From assembly GCF_000271305.1 (NCBI RefSeq), contig NZ_AKGD01000003.1:372001-436000 (forward strand): a stretch of DNA of 64,000 bases, written 5' to 3'. The position numbers and the translations under genes were made by a program. The stretch is from Hydrocarboniphaga effusa AP103 (GTDB lineage Bacteria > Pseudomonadota > Gammaproteobacteria > Nevskiales > Nevskiaceae). The notes under the pieces were generated by a model. The model made no database searches and had not been told where the DNA came from. It saw nothing but the letters and a program-made list of their open reading frames with translations. Below, one piece after another: positions 7,880 to 16,434 of this stretch (its first letter is position 1; each line of letters starts with the position of its first letter).

Positions 7880-10141
7880 ATGTCATTCATCAGAACCATG
7901 CGGGCGCGGATCGGCGTTGCGCTGGCGGCGATCGCCGTCGCGGCCTGCGGAGGCGGCGGCGGAGGAGGCAGCGATGCTCCGGACACGGCCGCGCCGCGCG
8001 TCACGCTGACCGCCACGCCGCAGACCGTCGAAGGCGGCGCCTTCGTCGCGCTCGCCGCGAGCGCCGTCGATGCGGCGGGCGCCGCGCTGACGCCGAGCCT
8101 GTCCTGCGATCGGGGCACCCTGCAGGGTTCGATGCTGCTGACTCCCACCGTCACCGAAAACGGCAATGTGGTCTGCACCGCGACCGCCACCGATGCGGGC
8201 GGTCGCAGCGGCACCGCGCGCGTCACCATCGCCGTCACCGCGACGGCGGCCTCGCTGTCGCTGGGCGAAGGCCAGCAGCGGCTCGTGCCGGGCCAGGTCG
8301 CGGTGCTGTTCGCCGATGCGCTGCCGCTCGAAAGCGAAAGCTACGAGGCGACGCTCGGCAGCCGCGCGGTGACGCTGCACAACGCCGGCACCGGCCTGCT
8401 GTGGTTCGAAGTGCCGGCCGACGCCGCCGCCGGCAACACCACGCTGCAGGCCACGCTCAATGGCCGCCCATGGCAGTTCGACGTCGAGCTGGGGGGCTCG
8501 GCGAACGTCGCCAACCCGCGCGCGATCGTGCGCGCCGCGCTCGAATCCACGGCCGCCGATCTCGCGCAGCTCGAAGCCGACGACGGTGCGGGCATGAGCG
8601 CCGCCGAACTCGAGGCCTTGCGCGCGCGCCGCGCCGACGTCGCCGACTCGCTGTCCCTGCTCGAAACCACCGACGACTCCGTGCTCGGCGCGGTCGCGCA
8701 GCGGCTGATCGCCAACGGCTACGCGCAGGGCGACACCGCCACGGCGACGGCCGGCCTGTCGGCGGCCAAGGCGTTTTCGGCCTCGGCATGCGCTTCGGCG
8801 ATCGCCGGGGCGAGCGGGGGGCTCGCACGACTGGCCGCCGTGGTGGTGCTGGCCGGAGTCGGGCTCGAAGCCGTCGTCGTCGGGCCGGACCCGGCCTCGC
8901 GCATCATCGGCGCGGTCCTGGCCGGCGGCGGCTTCGTCTATATCTGGAAGCAGGCCGACCAGGGCTCCGCGCTCCAGAACGGCCTGAGCGCGATCCGTGG
9001 CAATTGCAGGGTGGAGTTCAGCTTCACGCTGTTTCCGGCATCGGCGCCCGACAACGACGACGATGCGCGCGCCGCGAACCTCATGCGCGTCAAGGCGCTG
9101 ACGGCCAAGGCCACGCAGAAGCTGGCCTTCGAAAACGGCGAGCCGCTCTACTTCCGTCCGCAGAGCCTGCTGCGCATCCACGAGAGCCAGCTGGCCACCG
9201 TCAGGAGCCTGTTCAACCGCATCAGCTCCACGATCGCCAAGCTGCCGCTGGTTCCGGCGCCGCTGTCCGCCGTGCTCGAAGGCCTGCTGACCGAGGAAAC
9301 CCAGGACGTGCCGGCCGGCAGCATCGGCATCGGCTCGATCTCCTCGGGCGACGTCGCGGTCGGTGGCGAGGCGTCGGCGGCCGGCGAGCTGCTGCGGCTG
9401 GAGTTCTCGGCGGCGAACGCGCCGCGCGAGGAAGTCGACTTCAGCTTCACGCTGACGCGTCCCGATGCCGAACCCAAGCCCTTCGAGGCCACGTTGTCGA
9501 TCGATCTGCCCGAGGCCGAGGACGCGGCGATCGAGGTCATCCAGGGCGTCGCCGCCGGCTCCACCCTGACCACGGTCGGCGCCGATACGCTCGAGGTCGT
9601 GAACGCCCCGGCGCACGGCAGCGTTCGCATCGAAAACGACGGCGACTTCGTCTTCACGCCGGCCGGCCAGTATTTCGGCCCCGACCAGTTCAAGTACCGG
9701 GCGCGCAACGAGAACGGTTACTCGCGCGTGGCCACGGTCGCCGTCAACATCAAGCGCAAGTTCGATGGCGCATGGAGCCTGCAGATCGACCGCTCGTTGA
9801 CCTCGAGCAACCCGCGCGGCCTGTGCTCCGAAGAGGCCGACACGACCGAAACCGTCGGTGTCTCGAAGATCACCGATACGCATTACCAGGCGAGTTACGC
9901 GGGCCAGACCATCAATCTGAACATGGGCTCGGTGGACGACGCGGGCGGCCTGTCGGGCTCGCTGAGCGTGACCTATCCGGACGGCCCGGAAGACAAGGGA
10001 TCGACCACCGAGTCGCTCAGCGTGCGGATTCCGGACAGCACGCATTTGTCCGGCACGCTGACCTGGAACTATTCCGGCCCCAACGGCAGCTGCTCCGGCA
10101 ACAGCGTGATCACCGGAACGCGTCTCCCGGGATCGTTCTGA
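7880..10141 (+). CDS. large Ig-like/cadherin-like lipoprotein of unknown function
   Basis: 753 residues. Signal and lipobox end in VAAC (about residue 23), followed by a seven-glycine run, so the protein is lipid-anchored. Residues 35-120 look like an Ig-like beta domain (PRVTLTATPQTVEGGAFVAL), followed by a second beta domain. Residues 280-350 contain an unusual hydrophobic stretch (LARLAAVVVLAGVGLEAVVV) that could be a membrane hairpin or buried core. Residues 585-645 resemble the cadherin-like tandem repeat of adhesins (GSVRIENDGDFVFTPAG, then FKYRARNENG). The last 110 residues are another beta-rich region with two cysteines. The function is unknown; the modular make-up suggests a surface protein. 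A GGAGG site precedes the ATG. Confidence 0.85.
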   Translation: MSFIRTMRARIGVALAAIAVAACGGGGGGGSDAPDTAAPRVTLTATPQTVEGGAFVALAASAVDAAGAALTPSLSCDRGTLQGSMLLTPTVTENGNVVCTATATDAGGRSGTARVTIAVTATAASLSLGEGQQRLVPGQVAVLFADALPLESESYEATLGSRAVTLHNAGTGLLWFEVPADAAAGNTTLQATLNGRPWQFDVELGGSANVANPRAIVRAALESTAADLAQLEADDGAGMSAAELEALRARRADVADSLSLLETTDDSVLGAVAQRLIANGYAQGDTATATAGLSAAKAFSASACASAIAGASGGLARLAAVVVLAGVGLEAVVVGPDPASRIIGAVLAGGGFVYIWKQADQGSALQNGLSAIRGNCRVEFSFTLFPASAPDNDDDARAANLMRVKALTAKATQKLAFENGEPLYFRPQSLLRIHESQLATVRSLFNRISSTIAKLPLVPAPLSAVLEGLLTEETQDVPAGSIGIGSISSGDVAVGGEASAAGELLRLEFSAANAPREEVDFSFTLTRPDAEPKPFEATLSIDLPEAEDAAIEVIQGVAAGSTLTTVGADTLEVVNAPAHGSVRIENDGDFVFTPAGQYFGPDQFKYRARNENGYSRVATVAVNIKRKFDGAWSLQIDRSLTSSNPRGLCSEEADTTETVGVSKITDTHYQASYAGQTINLNMGSVDDAGGLSGSLSVTYPDGPEDKGSTTESLSVRIPDSTHLSGTLTWNYSGPNGSCSGNSVITGTRLPGSF

Positions 10142-10147
10142 GCGAGC

Positions 10148-10176
10148 GACGGACCCGGCCGGCGGCCGGGTCCGTC
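10148..10176. terminator. bidirectional hairpin terminator
   Basis: A 13-bp GC-rich perfect stem (10148-10160 with 10164-10176) and a three-base loop, placed between the convergent lipoprotein and LuxR-type genes and touching the latter's stop codon. There is no T-run, so strength is uncertain. Confidence 0.5.
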
Positions 10177-11305
10177 AGAGCTGCGCCAGGCGGCTCACGA
10201 GTTCGGCCTGCCGCCGGACGCCGCACTTGGACATGGCGGTCTTGAGCTGCGCGCGGATGGTGCCGACGGCGACCGTGCGCACGGCCGCGATTTCCTCGGG
10301 AGACTGGCCCGCGGCGATGCGCACGGCGACTTCGGCCTCGGCCGAAGTCAGCCCGTACACGGCCTGCGCGAGCGTCTGCATGCGCTGGGTCCGGCTGGCC
10401 TGCTGCATGCGTCCGACCACCAGCACGCGCGGCGTGAACGTGAACTCGTGCGCGAGCCCGGGCAGGCGGACCACTTCGAGCACGAGCGCCTGGGGTGACG
10501 CCTTGCCGCGCAGCACGACGGTCGAGGCGGCCGGCGCGCCGGGCACGGCGATGCCCAGCGCGGCGGCGTCGATGGCCTTCGACAGCGCCGCGGCATCGTC
10601 CTTGCCGGCGGCCTCGAGTTGCCCGCGCCGCAGATGCAGCGGGCCATTCGCGCCGACGAGGTCTTCGGCCGCGGGCGTCATCGCCTGCACGCGACCGCGG
10701 CCGTCGCAGACGAAGGCGATCATCGACAGTCCCTCGAAAGCCCGGCTCAGCAGCCGGGCGCCCTGGTTCTCGAGCGCCATCTGGGTCCGCACGGCGACGC
10801 GCACGTGCGGCGCGAGCGTGGTGAAGACGGCGCGCTGTTCGTCGCTGATCGGGCCATTGGCGCGCGAGCGCCCGACCGCCAGCCCGATCACGGTCGCGTC
10901 GCGCCGCTCGAGCGTGGTCAGGCAGATGTGCGGGACGTTCCAGGGCAGCAGGAACTCGTGATACCAGGCATTGCGCCGGTAGTCTTCGGCCGACATGAAG
11001 TCGGGATCCGCGAGCACCTGCAGCACCGGCGCCGAAACCCCGGCGCGGACGTAGGGGTTGATGCGCGGATCGCCGCCGCCATCGGCCGCGAAAGCGGTCA
11101 GGAAATCCGGGTCGATGTTCGTCATGAGGTTGAACGGAACCGCCGCGTCCGACCCGAGGCCGATCAGCTCCCCGGTCTGCGATCCGGTCGCCTCGGCCAG
11201 GCCTTCGAGCGCCCCGTACCAACCCTGTCCGTCGAGCGCGGCGGTCTGGAAAGCGTCCGCCAAAGCCTGTATCCGAGCCTCGTCCCAAGCCACCATGCGC
11301 CGCAT
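10175..11305 (-). CDS. LuxR-type HTH transcriptional regulator
   Basis: 376 residues. The C-terminal 65 residues form a LuxR/NarL-type helix-turn-helix: YGLTSAEAEVAVRIAAGQSP, then VGTIRAQLKTAMSKCGVRRQ. The first 200 residues resemble the regulatory region of standalone LuxR proteins (conserved MTNIDPDFL, YHEFLLPWNVPH and LERRDATVIGLAV stretches), and a PAS-like segment sits at about 195-290. No receiver domain and no autoinducer-binding motif is evident. No obvious target operon is adjacent. Confidence 0.88.
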   Translation of the reverse strand: MRRMVAWDEARIQALADAFQTAALDGQGWYGALEGLAEATGSQTGELIGLGSDAAVPFNLMTNIDPDFLTAFAADGGGDPRINPYVRAGVSAPVLQVLADPDFMSAEDYRRNAWYHEFLLPWNVPHICLTTLERRDATVIGLAVGRSRANGPISDEQRAVFTTLAPHVRVAVRTQMALENQGARLLSRAFEGLSMIAFVCDGRGRVQAMTPAAEDLVGANGPLHLRRGQLEAAGKDDAAALSKAIDAAALGIAVPGAPAASTVVLRGKASPQALVLEVVRLPGLAHEFTFTPRVLVVGRMQQASRTQRMQTLAQAVYGLTSAEAEVAVRIAAGQSPEEIAAVRTVAVGTIRAQLKTAMSKCGVRRQAELVSRLAQL

Positions 11306-11498
11306 GCCCCCGCTGTGATTGCGCCGGGCCTTTCCTGGCCCAGGGGCAATCCGGAACTCATCCGCCGTAATCGACAGAGGGCCGCCGTCCTGGCCAGGCG
11401 CCGGCAGGTTACTTCAGTAGGCCTATGACAACAATGGGAAAATCGGCGTCGGACCGGCTTGTCGAAGTCCTGCTCCGCAATCGCGGCGAGCGCCGCCT

Positions 11499-13400
11499 TC
11501 AGCTCTTCCGGCTCGCGATCCACTGATCGACGCGGCGTTCGAGCAACTCCAGCGGCAGCGCGCCGCCGCCGAGCACGGTGTCGTGGAAGCCCTTGATGTC
11601 GAACTTGTCGCCGAGCTCGGTTTCGGCCTTCCTGCGCAGCTCCTGGATCTTGATCATGCCGACCTTATAGGCGGTGGCCTGGCCCGGCATGATCAGGTAG
11701 CGGCGCACTTCGGACTTGACCGCGGTGAGCGGAATCGAGGTGTTGGCGTCGAAGAATTCGACGGCCTGCTGCTCGGTCCAGCCCTTGGCGTGCAGGCCGG
11801 TGTCGACCACCAGGCGCACCGCGCGCCACATCTCCGAGCTCAGGCGGCCGAAATCCGAATACGGGTCCTGATAGGTGCCGGGCATCTGCTTGGCGAGCCA
11901 TTCGGCATACAGGCCCCAGCCCTCCTGGTAGGCGGTGAAGCCGGCCTGGGTGCGGAACAGCGGCACGCTCGTGAGCTCCTGCGCGATCGATATCTGCATG
12001 TGATGGCCCGGCAGGCCCTCGTGATACGCGATCACTTCGAGCTCGGTCTTGGGCATCGCGTTCATGTCGGACAGGTGCGCGTAGTAGACGCCCGGACGCG
12101 AGCCGTCCGGAGTGCCCGGAAAGTAATGCTGGGCCGCGCCGTCCTGCTCGCGGAACGGCTCGACGCGCTTGACCACGAGGTCGGCCTTGGGCAGCACGCC
12201 GAAGAAATCGGGCAGCGACTTTTTGATGTTCGCGAGATCGGCCGTCGCGGTATCGATGTAGGCCTGGCGGCCGGCGTCGGTATTCGGGAAGCGGAACTGC
12301 TTGTCGCTGTCGATGAACTTGAAGAAGGCCTCGAGATCGCCCTTGAAGCCGACCTTGTCCTTGAGCGCCGTCATCTCGCCGCGAATGCGCTCGACTTCCT
12401 TGAGCCCGAGCTCGTGGATCTGATCGGCGGTCATGTGCGTGGTGGTGTTGTCGGCCAGCGCGAACTCGTAGTACGCCTTGCCGTTGGGCTGCGTCGTGCC
12501 GACGCCGCTGGCGTTCTCGGGCGCGTTGACCATGTCGGCCTGTTCCCAGGCGATCAGGCGCTCGTAGCCAGGCTTGAACCTGTCGACCAGCGCGGTCCTG
12601 GCGAGCGCCTGCAGCTCGTCGCCGCGCTTTTTGTCGATCGCGCCGGATTTCACGAGCTCGGCGATCTTGGCCTTGGCGTCGGCCCAGATCGCCGAATCCT
12701 TGCCGGGGCCGAACGGCGCGCCCGCGATGACTTTCTTCGATTGGTCGATCACGCCTTCGAACGCGAACTTCGGCGGACGGATTTTCTGTTCGGCCGCTTT
12801 CTTGGCACGCTCGACGAGCTGGTCGAGCCCGACCGGTGCGGCCTCCAGGCGCGCGATGTAGGCGAGCATGTCGGATTCGTTTTCCACCTTGTGGAAGCTG
12901 ATCAGCAAGGTCGGGATGAACGACTGCGCGCCGTTCATCTGGTCGAAGACGTAGCCGTTGAGGCGGAAGGCTTCGCCGGCCGCGAGCTGCTCGCTCTGGT
13001 ACTTCCAGATGTCGTACGACATCTTCGCCTCGTCGCTGAGCTTGGCGTAGGCGAACTGCGACTGCAGCTCGTCCAGCGTGCCCTTGCGCCAGGCGCGCTT
13101 CTTGTCGTCCGCGTCCTCGGACATGTCGTCGAATTTGTCGTACTGCTCCTTGCGCCCGAGGAAAGTCAGCGCGATCGGGCTGAAGGCCAGCTCCTCCTCG
13201 TACTTCTTGCCGAACCACTCGTTGATGCGATCGGTCTCGGCCTTGATCTCCTCGGCCGTCGGCGCGGCGGTCGCGCTCGCCTGGGGCCGGGCCGCGGGCG
13301 GCTCGGCGCTCTTGCCGCAGGCGCTCAGCGCCAAAGCGGCCGTGAAGGCGAGCGTGGCGGCACACAGCGCGGTCGGGGCCAACGGAAGGGCAAGGCGCAT
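11499..13400 (-). CDS. DUF885 family lipoprotein, putative metallo-hydrolase
   Basis: 633 residues. The ATG at 13400 follows GGAGAG at good spacing and gives a signal ending in the lipobox LSAC, so the earlier in-frame start was set aside. The body is a helical DUF885 protein. The key motif AYHEGLPGHHMQ near residue 465 is the family's HExxPGHH element, which resembles a zinc-metallopeptidase site. Preceding landmarks are PGVYYAHLSDMNAMPK and following ones are YQEGWGLYAEWLA and RLIVD-type helices. Substrate is not established for this family; a periplasmic or surface peptidase-like activity is inferred. Confidence 0.88.
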   Translation of the reverse strand: MRLALPLAPTALCAATLAFTAALALSACGKSAEPPAARPQASATAAPTAEEIKAETDRINEWFGKKYEEELAFSPIALTFLGRKEQYDKFDDMSEDADDKKRAWRKGTLDELQSQFAYAKLSDEAKMSYDIWKYQSEQLAAGEAFRLNGYVFDQMNGAQSFIPTLLISFHKVENESDMLAYIARLEAAPVGLDQLVERAKKAAEQKIRPPKFAFEGVIDQSKKVIAGAPFGPGKDSAIWADAKAKIAELVKSGAIDKKRGDELQALARTALVDRFKPGYERLIAWEQADMVNAPENASGVGTTQPNGKAYYEFALADNTTTHMTADQIHELGLKEVERIRGEMTALKDKVGFKGDLEAFFKFIDSDKQFRFPNTDAGRQAYIDTATADLANIKKSLPDFFGVLPKADLVVKRVEPFREQDGAAQHYFPGTPDGSRPGVYYAHLSDMNAMPKTELEVIAYHEGLPGHHMQISIAQELTSVPLFRTQAGFTAYQEGWGLYAEWLAKQMPGTYQDPYSDFGRLSSEMWRAVRLVVDTGLHAKGWTEQQAVEFFDANTSIPLTAVKSEVRRYLIMPGQATAYKVGMIKIQELRRKAETELGDKFDIKGFHDTVLGGGALPLELLERRVDQWIASRKS

Positions 13401-13528
13401 GAGGGGTTCTCTCCGGGATTCTGGACGGTGGCGCGGCCGGCGGCGGCCGCGCAATGCCGCAGCTTAACGGCGCGCCCGATCGAGCGAATCGGGGATTTCC
13501 CTCTTGTGCGTGACTCGGGTCGCGCGGA

Positions 13529-14626
13529 TCAGCCGGCCGGAATCGTGACGATCGGCGCCTTGCTGCTCTGGCTCGTCTCGGCGAGCGCGATGAGGTTCTG
13601 CACCACCGAGAACGCGAACTTGGAATCGAAATCCCGGCGGTCGATCCAGTAGCACTGCGCCTGCGGGCCATTGCCGTAGACGATGCTCGCATAGGCGTCG
13701 GGCGGAGCCTGCCTGCCGACGTGGACGATGATCGTCGGCCGCGTTTCGACTTCGAGCAGGCGCACGGTCGGGGTCGTCGCGCCGGCGACGATATCGGCCT
13801 CGGGCACTTCGATCTGCGCGCCGATCTCGGTCAGGATGCCGATCACCGAGCGTGTGACGATGCCCACCTTGGCGCCGCGCTCGGGCACGGCGCCGTAGAC
13901 GATCTCGAATTCCCTGGTGCCGTCGGCGATATGCAGCAGCTTGCGCGCCGTGACCGCATCGGCGGTCACGGCGTCGTCGTCGCTGCGTGTCGGATCGATC
14001 GCCAGAAACACGCGGTTGCCGCTTTCCGCGCGCTCGAAGCGCACCGTCAGCGCGCCCTTGAGCTGCAGGCGCCGCAGCGTGTGGATCAGCTCGAAGAAGC
14101 CCAGCGAGCCCGAGTTGTTCGCACCCGACAGCGCCGCGCTGTTCTGCAGATCGCCGATCGACTGCGCGACGATGCGCAGCAAGAGGTCGATCGGCACGCC
14201 GCTTTGCACGAGCGGCAGCACCAGCGCCGGCGCGAGCGGGCGGATGTAGCCGGCCGCGAACTCCTCGCCCGTGGTCGGCGTGAACGTGAAGGTCGGATGG
14301 TTCGAATAGCCGATCGACGCACCGGCCGTGCCGGCGGTGCCGCTGCCTTCGATCGTGCTGCCGGTGAGGCTCGCGTTGGCCGAACCGTCGAACGAATACG
14401 CGGCGATGACCTGGGTGACCGGCAGGAACGAAGGCGTGTCGGCGTAGCGCAGGTTGACGATGTTCGAGAGCGTCTGCCGCTTCTGCGCGCGATCGAGCGA
14501 GCGCGCGTAGTCGACCTGATCGTGCTCGAGCCGCTGGCTGCCGAGCGTTGCGCAGCCGCTCGTCGTCACCGCCATGCACAGCACCGCGCCCCAGGCGGCG
14601 TGCTTCGTCCCTGCCACTCCCGCCAT
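13529..14626 (-). CDS. uncharacterised lipoprotein
   Basis: 365 residues. The signal peptide ends with the lipobox TSGC at about residue 24, after a good AAGGAG ribosome site. The mature protein starts with a helix (DQVDYARSLDRAQKRQTLSN) and NLRYADTPSFLPVTQVIAAY. It then has a Gly/Ser/Thr-rich region, a helical part (RIVAQSIGDLQNS) and a beta-rich C-terminus ending in VVQNLIALAET. I have seen this NIVNLRYADTPxFL pattern in unnamed proteobacterial lipoproteins, but recall no function. Lies 128 bases downstream of nothing on its own strand, so probably a single-gene unit; the following gene on this strand is DUF885. Confidence 0.75.
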   Translation of the reverse strand: MAGVAGTKHAAWGAVLCMAVTTSGCATLGSQRLEHDQVDYARSLDRAQKRQTLSNIVNLRYADTPSFLPVTQVIAAYSFDGSANASLTGSTIEGSGTAGTAGASIGYSNHPTFTFTPTTGEEFAAGYIRPLAPALVLPLVQSGVPIDLLLRIVAQSIGDLQNSAALSGANNSGSLGFFELIHTLRRLQLKGALTVRFERAESGNRVFLAIDPTRSDDDAVTADAVTARKLLHIADGTREFEIVYGAVPERGAKVGIVTRSVIGILTEIGAQIEVPEADIVAGATTPTVRLLEVETRPTIIVHVGRQAPPDAYASIVYGNGPQAQCYWIDRRDFDSKFAFSVVQNLIALAETSQSSKAPIVTIPAG

Positions 14627-14680
14627 GCCGTCACACTCCTTGTAGCCTGTACGTTCCGTCGTACCCGCTCATCCATGAAC

Positions 14681-14710
14681 CCGTCGTTCCCGTGAACGCG
14701 GGAATCCAGT
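14681..14710. repeat. REP-like palindromic element
   Basis: Contains CGTTCCCGTGAACGCGGGAA, a hairpin-forming unit of the kind scattered between genes of many beta- and gammaproteobacteria (usual form GTCATTCCCGCG-loop-CGCGGGAATCC). It is a single copy here, just outside the lipoprotein gene start. Confidence 0.55.
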
Positions 14711-14790
14711 CTGGCAGGCCTACATGAACGACACCGAATGCCTGCATCCGCCAGAGCGTGATTCAAAACCGCATTTGAGGTACTGACCTC

Positions 14791-14890
14791 CATCGATGCA
14801 CCACAAGGCTGCATCGTCAAAGCTTGCGACCTGCATTGATGGAGCTCGGTACGTCCACCGATGCATCAAATAGCTGCATGCATGAAGCTC
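14791..14890. repeat. degenerate direct repeat pair in repeat-rich spacer
   Basis: About 35 bases at 14791-14825 (opening CATCGATGCA) recur at 14856-14890 (opening CACCGATGCA), matching at roughly two thirds of positions, with GCTGCAT shared at the same offset. Further look-alikes follow: GGTGCATCGATGCAGC near 14,982, and GAAGGTCCA near 14,928 and again near 15,057. The whole 14,627-15,100 spacer (474 bases) holds no gene that I can support. Confidence 0.45.
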
Positions 14891-15100
14891 TGGTTTGCGC
14901 GGGAGCAGGTCTCGAGCTCAAGGCATGAAGGTCCAGACCTTCGGTGTTAAAGGTAGCCACCCGTTCCCGCGCAGCTCCAAGGTGCATCGATGCAGCTCCG
15001 CTGCTTCTGCCGTGCACCTGAAAGGGTCACACGTGGAGCTGAAGAGCTTCACGGGTGAAGGTCCACGGCTACTGGGGCGCAGAAGCGCCCTTCGCCTTCA

Positions 15101-15580
15101 TCATTCGTCCGCACCCGGCGTAGGGTCGCCTTTCTTGCTGCGCTTGCGCTCCCAGCGAACGGAAATCTGGTTGAGAAGATCTTCCAGACCCTCATCCTTC
15201 CCCGCAATGCTCAAATAGCGATAGCCGATGGCGCTCGCAACCATGACATCGCTGCCCAGCGCCATCTCGGTGTCTTCACCGATTCGCACGAGTTTGGTCA
15301 AACGCATCAGGCGCGGGCGCAAAGCATCCACATTGGCCAGATCACTCTGCATCTCCACCACGTCCAGGCTCGGCGGCACCACCGCAGGGTTCTGCTGTAA
15401 CAGCGTGAGCGTCTGGCGACAGAACGGCTACGACTTGTCGCCCATCTTCCGAATCGACTGCCGCACGTCAGGATCGAGCGTGATGAACGATGCGAATGCC
15501 TGTTCGATCGTCGCGAGCGACGCGTCGATATCGGGAAGGCTGGGGATGAAGTTGGGAAGGGAGACGAAAGTTTGTGACAT
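15101..15580 (-). pseudogene. conserved small protein gene with in-frame TAG at codon 51
   Basis: From ATG at 15580 the frame reads MSQTFVSLPNFIPSLPDIDA and continues through RKMGDKS to a TAG at 15428-15430 (codon 51). It then resumes without frame change as PFCRQTLTLLQQNP and runs to 15101, for 159 codons in all. Both halves read as one protein of the cytosolic family carrying a DKS-x-x-FCRQTL motif, in which I expect a Glu or other residue where the TAG lies (one base from GAG). There is no indel. Either a nonsense mutation inactivated it recently, the stop is read through, or the base is a sequencing error. Function of the family is unknown to me. Confidence 0.7.
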
Positions 15581-15902
15581 GGAAGGCCCTTTGGCTAAAG
15601 AAATGCGGAGCGAATCGCGCGGGCGACTGCAAAGCCATCCTAGCGATAGTAAGACGTCACAAAAGTGAAATAGAGCTCAAAATGAACTCCGCAGATTCAA
15701 ATGTGGATGCACGCAGCACGTAAGCTGCGATTCTGAGGAAATAATGCTGCTCTTCGTCGAGGTCTAGCTTTTGACTAGCTCTTCGGTAGCCACCTGTAAT
15801 TTCTTACAGGTTACAGACGCACTGGACTGGGATACGTTGATCCACGGGGAACGGCGAGCGTGTAAGTGCAGGCAATGTGACATTGAAAAGTGGGGAAAGG
15901 GG
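15581..15902. other. 322-base gene-free left edge of the AT-richer island
   Basis: Composition shifts here from the GC-rich chromosome to AT-richer DNA. Stretches such as GTAAGACGTCACAAAAGTGA appear. No gene is supported apart from the start region of the next small secreted protein; an inverted repeat at 15792-15811 is listed separately. Confidence 0.5.
15792..15811. promoter_or_regulatory. perfect inverted repeat, possible operator
   Basis: ACCTGTAA-TTTC-TTACAGGT, a perfect 8-bp dyad with a 4-base spacer, 92 bases upstream of the first island gene. It could be an operator for a dimeric regulator or a short RNA hairpin; there is no T-run to make it a terminator. Confidence 0.4.
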
Positions 15903-16271
15903 ATGCGTAACATGAGTGGGTGTTACCGTTGGCGACCGCTGCATAGCCTGTTGGTCGGATGCACGGTGCTACTTTCCGCCACTGCGAGTGGGGCGGGCCC
16001 GTCGGGAATTCGAGAGATTAATTCAGTCCACATCGAAGGCGGTGATTTCGTTTCGGTGGAGCCGACGGTGCCTTTTGACAATCCGGATGGCTGTGGATCA
16101 TCTACGCGAGCATTCTTCATGGCGAGTGCTCCTGGATACCGAGAGAAACTGAGTCTTGCGTTGAGTGCTCAGGCGACGGGACAGAAAATCAATGGCTGGC
16201 TTAACGGCTGCGTGAATACGCCCTGGGGATATTCGGTCCCGGCGTTGTTCTCAATCGCCGTTACTAGATGA
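15903..16271 (+). CDS. small secreted two-cysteine protein, family copy 1
   Basis: 122 residues starting MRNMSGCYRW after GGGAAAGGGG. A Sec signal ends near residue 30 (ATASGAG). The mature domain of about 90 residues starts with beta strands (INSVHIEGGDFVSVEP). It then has Cys in DGCGSS, a helix (YREKLSLALSAQATGQK) and a second Cys in LNGCV 38 residues further. The same order (strands, Cys, helix with LL/AL-x-A-x-x-x-GK, strand, Cys) is seen in the four small genes at 24165, 24597, 25099 and 25616. I therefore treat it as a divergent member of one family placed upstream of the giant RHS gene. Function unknown. Confidence 0.75.
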   Translation: MRNMSGCYRWRPLHSLLVGCTVLLSATASGAGPSGIREINSVHIEGGDFVSVEPTVPFDNPDGCGSSTRAFFMASAPGYREKLSLALSAQATGQKINGWLNGCVNTPWGYSVPALFSIAVTR

Positions 16272-16434
16272 TGCTCGGGCTGTTTTAAGCGTCTAAGCAG
16301 AGGGTACTGGTGGACCGGGATCGGGGGCTGGTGTTCTCTAGGCCAGCTAAAAGTTAGCAGTTCGAATCGGTTCATTCGATCGTTTTTTAAGATTTCTGCC
16401 CACCGCATCTGACGGTGGGTCAGGGGAGAGGTAA

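Noticed and set aside
11583..13652. A 689-residue open frame opposite the DUF885 gene
   Set aside because: Composition rich in Leu/Arg/Glu/His without domains. It is the antisense shadow of a well-supported gene.
14870..14890. Similarity of GCATGCATGAAGCTC to the sequence at the island's right edge (GCATGCATTGAGAGCT) as insertion-site direct repeats
   Set aside because: The match is imperfect and the left copy lies well outside the composition change, so it does not bracket the island convincingly.
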